Source of the DNA: Symbiodinium natans
Taxonomy: Eukaryota; Sar; Dinophyceae; Suessiales; Symbiodiniaceae
Direction of reading: 5' to 3'
DNA length: 64,000 bases
Assembly: GCA_905221605.1 (NCBI GenBank)
Contig: CAJNDS010002329.1
Span: forward strand, 424,206 to 488,205
Below the pieces are notes generated by a model, which saw nothing but the letters and a program-made list of their open reading frames with translations, was not told the DNA's origin and did no database searches. Position 1 is the first letter of the stretch, and the number at the start of each line of letters is the position of its first letter. Positions 12,593 to 23,024 of this stretch are shown here, piece after piece. Both the position numbers and the translations under genes were made by a program.

Positions 12593-14835
12593 TGGTTATT
12601 TGTTTTTGTTTGATCCTTTTGTGTTTGTATTTTGATCCGGCAGCCCAAAGTGCTGCAGGTCATCACAGCGCTTCGTCGCCTGGGTTGGTCTCCAAGATTG
12701 CGGTCACTTGCCAGCGCGAATCCAGAATCTGACGAGGCTGATTGTCCGATGCCCGTCATGCCCTGGGTGTTGCTGTACCCCCTGCAAACACACCGCAGCA
12801 TCTGCCCAGGTAATGTCAGCAGGGAGCGTAAGTCTTTGTAGGCTTTTCCTTGCCTAGCATTGCCCTTTGCTGTTGGAGCCTGCAGCATATTCAGCGTGCA
12901 AATGCCCATGGCATCAAGCGGAGAAACAGAGTAACGAAGGCGACCAGTGATTTCCGATCCCACCAGATGCCTGCAGAATCACGTCCCGAACCTGTCTCGC
13001 ACTTGTTCTCGTCAAGAGTGAGAAAGTTGCAGAGTTGGAAAAGGGAATGGACGGCAAGCAGGCGACATGATCAACCAGAGAGATATTGAGATATTTGCCT
13101 GTCCAGATGTTGGTTTGGCAGCTGAACGAAAGAAACTTTGAGGAGACGCCCCGGCCATTTCAGGCTGTAGCTTTCCAGGCTTTCCACACGACAAACACGC
13201 GATCAAGGCGGATTCGCAGGTCAAGGCACCGACTGGAAGTGCTGACCGGAGTCCCATCTGGTTTCCCCTGAGCAAAAAAACACAACAGCAGCCAGGCTGC
13301 TGTTTCATGCGTGGCTCCTGAGCATCAGCCCCCGATTCTCGTTGTTACCTACGTGTTTCTAGTACATGCAGCTGAGCGTGTCAGAGATTTGCTCCGGTTG
13401 TGAGAAATGCCCGAGAAAGCGAGACAGTGGGCAAAGTCATGCAGATGTTGGACACCAAGCTTCGCCATTTCAGGTAGGTAGGGCAACAGGTCATATGTCA
13501 GAACTGAATGGCCGGAGAAATCCTCCTTATCCTGTTCCTGGTTTGGCTTGCTTAGCGGTACAGCTCGCACTTTGCTTGCCAGTGGGTGGCCTTCCCGCGT
13601 CTTGATCAGCCAACGTATTATTGGTGCCGCTGGCATGTCTGAAGACCTATGGATGCCACAGTGCTGCCAGTAACTGCCAGTACGTGAGTAGAGCATTCCA
13701 TACACAGGAGGAACACGCATCATGTCAGGAATCGTCGAACAAACCAGCGGCTGCCCCAGTCCTCTGCAGATGCGTTTCAGCGTTGCAACATGCCATTTCC
13801 CATGCGGTGTACGGCATGAAGCATCAAACGCAGGTCTGTGTGGCAAGTTCCGAAGGTCACGGCGTAGAGCAAGCGGAGTGAAGACGTTGGAACATGCACT
13901 TGCTGATGCCTGACCTGCAGGGAGTGGAGCCTGCTTGGATTGGATACCCAGATGGAGACCACGCATTCTTCAGGCTTTGCAGTTTAGTCTTCCATGTTTT
14001 TTTCAGAGTTTTAGAGCCGAATCTACAGGCGTTGGTTCGAGATTTTCTCAGCAGGATTGTTCCATCGCATGACGTGCACCAACATGATCTTATGCTTCGA
14101 CAAATTGTATAACTTCAGCACGAGGCAGGTACCAAAGGCATAAGGAAAGTGGCCTGTTCTCAAAGCCAGAACAGCACCACGAAGCCTCCCATGCTGGTCC
14201 GTCGCTTCGCTTCTGCTCGATGCGTTCGAGGCTTGCAACTCCTTTTGACGGTAGGCCAACTGGCTTATGTTTGCCACGAGTGACCAGAAGATATGCCTGG
14301 GTATTGGCAGGCACATGGGCGCGATGCAGGATCTACAGTCACGGCACACACCAGCCGCAAAGCATGAGGTGTCTGGTACCAGCTAGGTTCAATGCCAGCT
14401 CAAGTTCGCCCTCAAGTGCAGCTTGGGGCGCACAGCATCTGTTTTGTTGCATCCTTCTGGCGGTAGGTGGAGAGGTGGAGAGTCGCCTTGACATGTAAGG
14501 AGTCCAAAGACAAAGAGAGAACTACTGCATCGCTTCCTCAGCTCTGGCAGATATTGCGACCTGAGCGGGGACGACTGCAGCTCCTTTGCTGACACATCTC
14601 CGTGTATTTTCACACTTGCATCGCACATTCGCTCGTCGCACCATTCTGTTCTTTTGCGGTAGTCCTGCTGTTGGTCGCAAATTTCTCCAAGACAGAGTTA
14701 CCTGAGCCTGGAAAATGCAAATAGTCACCGGACTGTCTAGGCTGCATGCTTAAGGCTTGGATTGCTTTTCCACAGCGTGCACGCTTACGTCCTTTCACGT
14801 TTGGTTCACTGTTAAGTCCAATGCTGTCAGCCACC
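12593..14835. other. No recognisable gene
   Basis: Overlapping frames on both strands (for example 13349-13966 -, 205 codons) lack recognisable motifs. The 5' exon or exons of the ABC transporter downstream may lie in the last few hundred bases, but I could not place them. Confidence 0.4.
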
Positions 14836-17129
14836 AGGAGGGAGGCGGTCGAGGATCCACTAAGCATCTAAGCAGCGCTGCGCAGAAAGGCTCTGCCCGT
14901 GAGCTTCGTTCTCAAGACCTAAGGTTGGCACTTGCAGCGCTGTGCGCATCGTCTTCCGTCAACTTGTCTGGGCCCCGCGCTACTCTGGAGCTTTGCAGCC
15001 GTTGAGTTGGCATTCTGGCATGTAACTAAGGTCGTACCCATATCTTATGGGAAAGCTTGTGGATCTCTTTGGGCAAGGTGCCGATGGACTTCATTTTGTC
15101 ATGGATCATACTTGGCTTTGTGCCGGGTTCATGGTGGCAGGTGGTTTTGCCACATTTTGCAGGTTATACCTCATTGAAACGGCCATTGAAAGAATTGCTT
15201 TCCGTCTGCGCCGCGAGTTCTTTTGGGCACTTATACAACGGCCGATCTCCTTCTTCGATGCAAACAAAACCGGCGAGCTGGTGAACCGCCTTGGCAACGA
15301 CATCACCATGACGAGCCGGGTTCTCGTCGATGCATCGGCCGGGATCCGAAGCTGCATCACTGCGTGTGTGGGCACCTGAACCTCGGACTTGGAGCAACTA
15401 AACCTGTAGTCATCTGTGGCCGTGGTCACGGAAGGTCTGGGTAGCCGGAAAAAGCTTTGCGCTAGTTGAACTCGGTGCACATAGTCATGCCAGGCGCTAG
15501 CATCCACTAGCCAAGGCATGGTTTTCCAGCTGGCGCCAACGGAGATGATCCTGGGCTTTCTATCGCCGGTCGCTGCACTCTTTGTCGTTGGTTTCGGGTA
15601 CGGCCGTGTTGTTCGCCGCATTGCAGAGAAGCGGCAGCAAAGACTGGCAGAAGCGGTCCAGCGTGCGGAAGAGCGGTTGGGTGGAATTCGGACGGTGAGG
15701 ACTTTCAACGCTGAGAAGTCAGAGCTGGCTGGCTTCGAGAAGATGCTGGACTCAGTTTATGAAGCTGGTTGGCAGAATGCTCTCGCGACTGGGGGCCTCG
15801 CCTGTTTCTTTGTTACCGGCGGTGGACTGTTCCTGATACACATAATCTACAATTGTGGGCTGATGGTGACGAGCGGTGTGGTCAGCATTGGGACGACAGT
15901 CAGCCTCGCCATGTACTGCTTCATGGCGGGTTCAGCATACACCGGGATCATGACATCGTATGGAGACATACAGAAATGCCTTGGATCTTGTCAGAAGGTG
16001 TTGGAGATCCTGTCGGCTCACGGTTCTATGGATGCAAGGCCCATGCTGACAGAGAGCATCAGGAATGCAGTCTCCGCTTCGCATCCGTCGCATCCGTCAC
16101 ATCCGTTGCACCCACCCCTGGCTGTGAAGTTTGAGAACGTCCACTTCACTTATCCCACAAGGCCGACTCCGGTGCTCCAAGGCTTAAATCTGGACATTCC
16201 TGCTGGGGCGCGTGTGGCACTCCTTGGGAGAAGTGGCTCCGGAAAGTCCACTGTCGCTTTGCTGCTTGCTGGCCTCTATCCACCCAGCGAAGGCAAAGTG
16301 ATCGTAGACGATCGCGACATGTATGCTGATGAAGAGACAGCATTCTGGGTGCGCTCGCAGCTTGGTGTAATCAGCCAGGAGCCAACACTCTTCGCACTCA
16401 CCATCCGAGAAAATGTTGAATATGGAGATGAGACTCAGCTGACTGAACAAACTGTTCTCGAGTCGATAGCTGCGGCACATGTGAATGAGTTTGCGGATCA
16501 TCTGCCGCTTGGCTTGGACACCCCTGCCGGAGAGCGGGGTCAGGCCCTGAGCGGAGGTCAGAAGCAGCGAGTTTGCATCGCACGCGCCTTGGCACGCCGG
16601 CCAAGAATGCTCGTGTTCGATGAGGCAACATCAGCCCTGGACCTTCGCTCCGAACGTCTGGTGCACAAAGCCTTGAAAGAAGTCTTATCGTCCGGAGACT
16701 GCACGTGTCTCGTCATCACGCACCGGACACTTAACTGCAAAGCACAGTTAAGCACAGTCCGTTCCAAGTTGGGAAGTTCGTGATTTGGGAGCACGATCAG
16801 TGTCTCTTATGCACAGTTGCCCCCGGACTGTTCAACCAGTAGCACATTACTTGTCCTGACAGCCTGACAGCTGCACATGGGAAGCGTTGGCAGGATGAGC
16901 GCTCTGGAATGGTGCGATCATGTGGCCGTTGTCAGCCTGCCGCGCTTGCACCATCTCAGAACTCCCTGAAATAGTTGACTCAAGAAGGATGTTCACGTGA
17001 AGATCATGCTAGGGCCAGCTGCTAGGGGCAAGCCAGGTGCACGAAGGAAGAGTGGTTCAGTATGGCCGCCGCCTTAGCCTGAAAGCTCGTTCAAAAATTG
17101 CCAGAGTTTTGAAGCAAGCCACCATATGA
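14836..17129 (+). CDS. ABCB-type half ABC transporter (organelle-type), 5 exons seen
   Basis: A full transmembrane plus nucleotide-binding half transporter of the ABCB/MDR-TAP family, closest in layout to mitochondrial ABCB8/ABCB10. Exons placed by frame and family continuity: about 14836-14965, 15031-15371, 15516-16767, 16894-16930, 17037-17129. Introns begin GT, GC, GT and GT, and all end AG|G. The second exon carries the first coupling-helix region (RRPISFFD-like: QRPISFFDANKTGELVNRL). The third holds later membrane segments, Walker A GRSGSGKST, Q-loop region (VISQEPTLF), signature LSGGQKQR, Walker B MLVFDEATSALD and H-loop ITHR. The last two exons supply DHVAVV and HEGRVVQYG, the usual strand after the H-loop. 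Oddities: seven extra codons (TLNCKAQ) between ITHR and LSTVRS, and a His-Pro-Ser repeat linker before the nucleotide-binding domain. The N-terminus and start codon are not identified. Half transporters act as dimers. Confidence 0.88.
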
Positions 17130-18229
17130 CAAGAGCCAAGGTAAGAAGAGCGAAGTCTTGAAGAATCCATGTGCTGCCTTGGAGAGCATTCTCAGAAAAG
17201 ATGATCTTCTTCTCAATGAGGAGACCTGAGCCGGAGTTGACAGCTTCCAATTGAAGCAGGAGAGTTTCACTCACGCAACATGCAGACTTGGCCAAGTTGG
17301 GCGGAGTGCCTAGCTGCACTAAGTGCAGTCCTCATCGATTTTCGCACAGATCTGCGCGCAGCAAGATGCACAGCTGCCTTACCCGGGCTGTTCAGCGGCT
17401 GTTCGGTTTTCAGTGCACATTGTGAGAATTGTTAGAGGGCATTCTTCCAAAGGACGCGTAAAGCGAGCAAACTGTGACTGTGCACCATCTGCTTCTCTTT
17501 TGGCGAGGTGCGCACGGACTTCAGAAACTCTGTGGCAGCTTCCTCCAGTGGCGCAGCTCTGAGAATACGAATGGTGGAATCGCATAAGTTTTGCTACAGT
17601 CAGTAATGTGACCCCTTCTCTTGCACGAGACCGTGACCAAGTACTTGCAGCTGAGGCCAGTACATCCTCAGCATGGCCTTCCGCAGCAAGGTGCCAAAAC
17701 GTAGAAGACCAGCTACAGTATCTGCTGGAAGTGGCATCCTTAGCATGTACCAAGCTGCCATGGCAACAGGGTAGCTTGAATGTAAAGCCTTAAGTGAGGC
17801 CGAGTGGGCACGCCTACAGGGTCGAGAGGAGTCCATCCGTCAAATCGCTGCGCAGTCGTAAAAACAGTGTGATCGAGCCCAAATGTGGATAGCATTGCGA
17901 GACTGGCAGACCAATAAAACCACTGGACCTGGAAGCTTGCATCCTTAAATTTCCTCCTGGAGCTTCCTGAAGTGCGTTGTACTACGCTTGGTGCACCTCA
18001 TGTCCTGTAAGTAAGGCCCAAAGACCCTAGCCGCAACCCCACGAAAAGTTTCTTCGATCCCTCTCAAGCGATTTGACACATCTCAGAAAATGCCATAGCC
18101 TCGTTCGGTTCACTCATAACGCCCAGAAATGTTCAAATGACGGACCTATGCAGCACCAAATCTCGCGATCCGTTTAGTCCGTTGAGTTGGAACCTTTAGC
18201 GTCATCACGGCCACTTTGCCCACTTTGTC
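17130..18229. other. Intergenic; nothing recognised
   Basis: Short overlapping frames only. It separates the ABC transporter stop from the kinesin start and probably holds the 3' UTR of the first and the trans-splice acceptor of the second. No spliced-leader relict or classical polyadenylation signal is evident. Confidence 0.4.
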
Positions 18230-21200
18230 ATGGCAGCTTGCCCGCTGCAAGTGGCTGTACGAATCCGGCCTCCGCAGCCACACGATGGGAAAGCTGGAGC
18301 GCCTGCAGTAGAGGCAGCCGATGGCGTGACGTTACAAGCCAAAGAAGGCTCAGAATCCAAGCAGTTTGCTTTCGACCGGGTCTTTGGACCTGTGCCTTGG
18401 CTGTCAAAAGGAAGAAGAAATCAAAAAGACTTTCTGTGCGTCTCCATGTTTCTTTGACTAATCTATGGCAGTGCAGAGTTCACACCCTCACCGAGGAGGC
18501 CACACAGCATGAGGCGAAGAGCTTAGTTGCAGGAGCGATTGCTTTCGAAGCTTCCATAGCAACATTATGATGCACCCTGCATTTCATCTAGAATCGAAAA
18601 TCTTTGAACTTTTCCCTTTGCTTGGCCTGGGGAAACCCATCTCTAACAGCATGAGGTGTACACTTTTTGCGCTTTGCCCCTGGTGGATGCCGTGATCAGC
18701 GGCACAAACGCTTGCATTTTTGCATTTGGGTGCACAGGTGCCGGAAAAACACATTCCATGCTGGGCCCAGAGGGTGGACGTAAGCAGGCGAAGCAAGATG
18801 GGATTCTCCCAAGGGCAGCTGCCGAGCTCTTCAGGCGCATTGCACGACTGGAAGCGGAAGCCAAGGCTGCAATCGGAGCCGGGGGATTTTCTGCCTACGA
18901 GGTGCGAGTCTCTTTCTTGGAAGTCTTCTGTGAGAATGCTTTCGACCTGCTCAGCGGACCAGTGTCTGCTTCGCGTGATCCGGCAAGCTCTTGTCAACTC
19001 CGTGAAACAACAGACGGGCGAGTCTATGCAGATGGGGCGAAGGAGGAGAAGATCCGATCCTGCGAGCAGTTATTGGATGTCGTGGCCCAGGGTGCCAAGG
19101 CTCGAGCTACGGCAGCAACTGGAGTTCACGCCCATTCTTCTAGATCTCATGCGCTGCTCATTATGTCTGTTGAGCATCGCTGGCGAGACGTTGCAGAGAC
19201 CGACCCGCAGAAGTGCCTTAAGTGTGAAGCTGTGCAACGTTTCGATCGTTCAGTTGCGGGTAATGCTGAAGATGTCCTGTCCGCAAGAGAAACGTTTCCT
19301 CAGAATGAATAAATCTTGCAAGTGCCCAGGTATCGATCGCAAACAGCACGCCTGACATTGGTGGATCTGGCTGGTGCCGAGTCGATGGAGCGTTCGCATG
19401 GTGGGAGTGTGGACGCTGCTGGTGTTGGTACTAACATGGGTTTGCTTGTTTTGGGGCGCGTGATCCGAGCCCTGGCAGAAGCCTCAGAACGGGTGCCATA
19501 CAGAGACTCAACCTTAACCCGACTTATGCAGAGCAGCTTGGGCGGCAAGGCCAAGACACAGATGCTGGCCTGCATAAGTCCAGCAGAAATTGAGGCTGGA
19601 CTGACAATGCAAACCCTGAAATATGCAACCAACGCGCGGAGCGTGATTCTGAAGCCGGAGGCTGCAACAGTTACAACAGAGGTTGAGTTAGACCCAATGC
19701 TGACAGATGTTGAAGATGACGATGTCGCTTTAAATCGTCGATGCCTTTGGATTGAGACTGCCGATTTCGGCGATGTATTTGCTCGCTGTGTTGGGAATCC
19801 TGCAGACCCGCTCATCCTCTATGTTCACGGGTCGGGACCTTGCAACAGCTCAAACTTTTGGAGCAAGCTTGTGGTCGATGTCGCGATTCTGGCCAGCGCA
19901 GGCAGCCGCAGAATCATAAGCCTTAAATGTCCGTTGACGCCGGAAGGGTTGTCAGAGCTTGTACGCGGGACTAGCTTGAGGCATGTACTGAGGTTTGTTG
20001 TGCTTGTGCTACCACTTGATTCCCAAGACTGAGTGTTTCTTGTGGCTGCCATGTCATTAGGGGAACAAGGGCTCAGACCGGGGTCCTTAGACAATGTGCA
20101 GCGCTGTCCTAAGTTGAAAGAGCACAGCTGCCAATAAAGCATTCCGATGAAAGTCAGTCAACAGAATCAGATCGATGAAAACTGAAACAAGTCGGTCAAA
20201 GTTCTAAGATCTAAGTCAAATCAAAGTTGAAAAGATCCACATTACACGACAAGCATCCTCGCTTCCAAAAAGCCTCGAACCCAGGCCCAGGAACCAAACT
20301 GCATGGACTGGAAAGTGTGTTGGCAGCCGGCGGAGGTCGGGCGGGAGTGGAGCAGGGCTTAATTTCTTTCTAGACAGAACTCAAATCCCAGGACTTTACC
20401 GAGTTAAGATCAGCTTAAGTTAAGGAGAATATGAATGGCACCCTTTCTCTGTTATTCAAACGTAATCTGGTGGAAATCCGGGCTTAAAGGCCGCCAGATC
20501 TTTGCACCCTAAGCTAGTGACTGAACTGTTTCGCAGCTTCAAGCTGTTCGAGGTAGGGTAAAGATCATGTTGGGGCCATTCAATTCGCGCAATCGGCTGT
20601 CTCCTCCAATCTCGTTGGCCTTGCCTGTCGCTTTCATTGTGGTCGCTGCCGTATCCTCAACTTTGTTTTCCTATTGGGCCTCATCTTTGGCATTGCCTCC
20701 GCCCTTGCCCCTGTTTAAATGTGAACGCTTGCGCGCGCCGCCTCGGCAGCCGGGCCGGCAGGTCCAGCTTGAGTTGGTTTTGAGGGTGTCTTTGTGTTTC
20801 GCTACAGCCGCTAGGGGTGTGCGTTACCTTGCTGGTTTAAAATGGTTAAAAGAGTCATCCTGATGTTTCGTCGTTCCAGATCACTTGCAAGTCCTTGGGG
20901 CCCCCAGCCAGGCCTACCTCAGTCCCGCCGAGCATTCCTGGAGCGCCACCCCCAAAGCATTGAGAGTCCAGCGACAGAAGCTTTCAGCGGATCCTGAATT
21001 TCAGTACCTGTCCGAAACGGCAGGATGGCGTCCACATCGATTAGCTGATGGGGTGGGGATGAGCGGAAATACAAAAACACCAAGCTGTTGCTCCTGCTGA
21101 CTTTGCCTCCCGAACACGCTTTTTTGTTGCAAGCAACCTTGGGCAAACACCCTGGGGTTCAAAGGCAAGCCCTCCGCTGGCGGTTTTTGGGGTTCGCCTT

Positions 21201-23024
21201 TCTCACAACCTCTGGGTGAAGAAAAAGGTGAGCCTTACAAGAAGGAGCCTTGTTTCGCTGTGCCATTTTGGATATAGGAGTCTGGAATGCGTGCATGCAT
21301 GTATGTACACAATGTATTACAATGTATGCAAAGCACATGTGCCAGGCACCGCGGACTACCCGAAGAGCTACTTTCATGTCGCCATTGACTGCCCAGGATA
21401 CGGGCGCTCACCAGGTGATCGTCAAAGCATTCGATCATACCCAGGGGCTCTGATCTCCAACATTGTGCGGGCATTAGGCCGCAAGACGGTAGCATGCCTT
21501 GTCGGGTCCAGCCAAGGCGCGTGTGCTGCCTTGAATTGCGCGCTGGAGTGTCCGAAGTTGATGCACACAGTTGCTGTCTGCCATCCTGTTGGGCATGCTC
21601 CACATCGCTATGGCGCCATTTCTCAACCAACCCTTTTGATCTTTGATACGGAGGATGATGGGCACCCAGTCAGCGTCGGGCGCCAAATGAGGCGCCATCT
21701 CCCAAACCCACGGTACTTTGAGTTTACAAGGTCGAAGGATGGAGATTGGGAGTGCCATCACATGGGTGAGGAGATGATCGCAATGCTCCAGGAGAGTTAC
21801 CAAAGCTGGAAGGGCAAACGACTTGGCGGGCGAAGGGACAAGGAGTTGCCAGACTTGACTCGGGTTGCAGGCGGCTTTAACAGCTGGAATGAAAGACATG
21901 GTGTCGAGTTTGAACCTTGGGGCGGCTACGACGCCGAGGATGAGCCGGAGGCTACCACTAAGGAGGTGGGTGAAAACAGCTGGAGAGCCAGGCTGGATCC
22001 CAGCACCAACACAATTGTTTATGAGAACCTTCTTTCTGGTAGAATCTCCCGCGTGCGTCCTCCCGGTGCGCAAGTGGTGGTTGAGCGCTTGGGAAGAAGT
22101 TCGGAGGAGACCTCGGCCCCAGCAGGGCCAGCTGGCCCAGCTGGCCCAGCAGGCGCAGCCGCCGAACCCAGCGACAAAGATCCTCCGGCCAGGCTCGATG
22201 TGGGCCGGGCACTGATCCCCCTTTTCGAAGGGGCTGATGAGGATGATGACGAGGATGACGAAGAGCGGCAGGCACGCGAGGAGAAGGAAGCAGCGGCAAT
22301 TCTTGAAATGGAGGCTTCGCAAGGCCACTGTGACTTTTGCCGCAGGGTGCTTGTGCAGCCTGTCCGCTTGGCAGGATGTCGCTGTGCGCTGTGTGCATGC
22401 TGCGTCGAAGTTACCGTCCGGTATATGCGCGAATGCCCCGCGTGCGACTTGCCCGTGGACATGAAGGGTGGCAAGCCTGCATCCGACGTGTCAGCAGGAC
22501 TGCTTGCCAAGGTGGAGGCTTTGTCCTCGGCTGGAGGCCCCGAAATAGAGGAGCAACAGAAATTGCTAAAGCAGCTAACAGACCTGCGACAGAGCTCGCA
22601 ACGAGTTCTTCTCCAGTACGGCAACACATCCAGCGGCCGTGGAAGCAAGCGCTCGTACACGACCTTCTTGAAGGTTGCCATGGTGGATGGCACCCTTTCG
22701 GACAAGGGCTGTGTGGCCAAAGTTGACTTCAACATAAACCCTGGATACAGCAAGCCTACATCAACGGCCAAAGAGCCCAGCGACAAGTCTTTGGGATTTA
22801 CCTTTGAATATGCCATGGCACGGGCTTACCCATGCCACATGACTGTGCACTTCAAAAGTGACCTTGGCTTGCCGAAGCTTGTGATTGAGCACTATGTCAG
22901 AGATGAGCCGAAGACAAGTCGGCGCGTGCTCCTCCAGTTTCTTGGCGGAAGTGTGGCCTTTGTTGGAGACAAACCTCAAGCAAGGAAGTTGGGGATAAAT
23001 CTTGTTTATCCCACAGGGGATTGA
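18230..23024 (+). CDS. Kinesin motor - alpha/beta hydrolase - RING-like fusion protein
   Basis: Five exons (18230-18391, 18496-18513, 18656-19221, 19330-19901, 21346-23024) give 2997 nt in frame, 998 residues. Residues 1 to about 357 are a kinesin motor: VAVRIRPP, FAFDRVFGPEATQHEVY, P-loop GCTGAGKT (85-92), switch I HSSRSH, switch II LVDLAGAE (259-266), LGGKAKTQMLACISPA. Residues about 386-590 are an alpha/beta hydrolase: LYVHGSGP oxyanion loop, DCPGYGRSPGD, nucleophile elbow G-S-S-Q-G (Ser495), FDTEDDGHP acid region, and His577/578. Exon 4 carries both motor end and hydrolase start in one open frame, so the fusion does not rest on a splice guess. Then come a WW-like element (about 652-679, second Trp replaced), an Ala/Gly/Pro run, an acidic stretch, and a RING-like finger (768-806) whose eight ligands are all Cys. 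The beta-rich tail (873-998) vaguely recalls a YEATS fold. Expected role: microtubule motor bearing an esterase/lipase-like and possible E3-ligase module; substrates unknown. The start gives a short N-terminus typical of N-terminal kinesins. Confidence 0.85.
18496..18513 (+). other. 18-nt micro-exon of the kinesin fusion gene
   Basis: GAGGCCACACAGCATGAG encodes E-A-T-Q-H-E, which exactly fills the gap between FDRVFGP (exon 1) and VYTFCALPLVDAV (exon 3). Kinesins have the conserved FGPEATQEEVY sequence here. The upstream intron is GT-AG (18392-18495) and the downstream one GC-AG (18514-18655). The 11 bases ACAGCATGAGG occur at both ends of the downstream intron. Confidence 0.8.
19902..21345 (+). 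other. Large GC-AG intron within the hydrolase domain
   Basis: About 1.44 kb lies between the oxyanion-loop exon and the exon starting TADYPKSYFHVAIDCPGYGR. The phase-1 junction restores a Gly codon (G|GC). CAGGCA occurs at both edges. A 99-codon hydrophobic/Pro-rich frame at 20567-20863 lies inside it and looks like chance. The intron is far longer than its siblings (59-481 nt) and may contain an inserted element, but I see no transposase or terminal repeats. Confidence 0.6.

Noticed and set aside
15106-15708. 200-codon minus-strand frame
   Set aside because: Shadow of the ABC transporter membrane-domain exons.
20567-20863. 99-codon frame with a hydrophobic helix
   Set aside because: It lies inside the intron that splits the hydrolase domain and has no family features or splice context.
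22090-22170. Collagen-like or repeat protein
   Set aside because: The Ala-Gly-Pro run is only about 12 residues and is a linker within the kinesin fusion protein.
21474-22816. Minus-strand frames of 284 and 265 codons
   Set aside because: Antisense shadows of the large hydrolase/RING exon, which has clear domain motifs on +.
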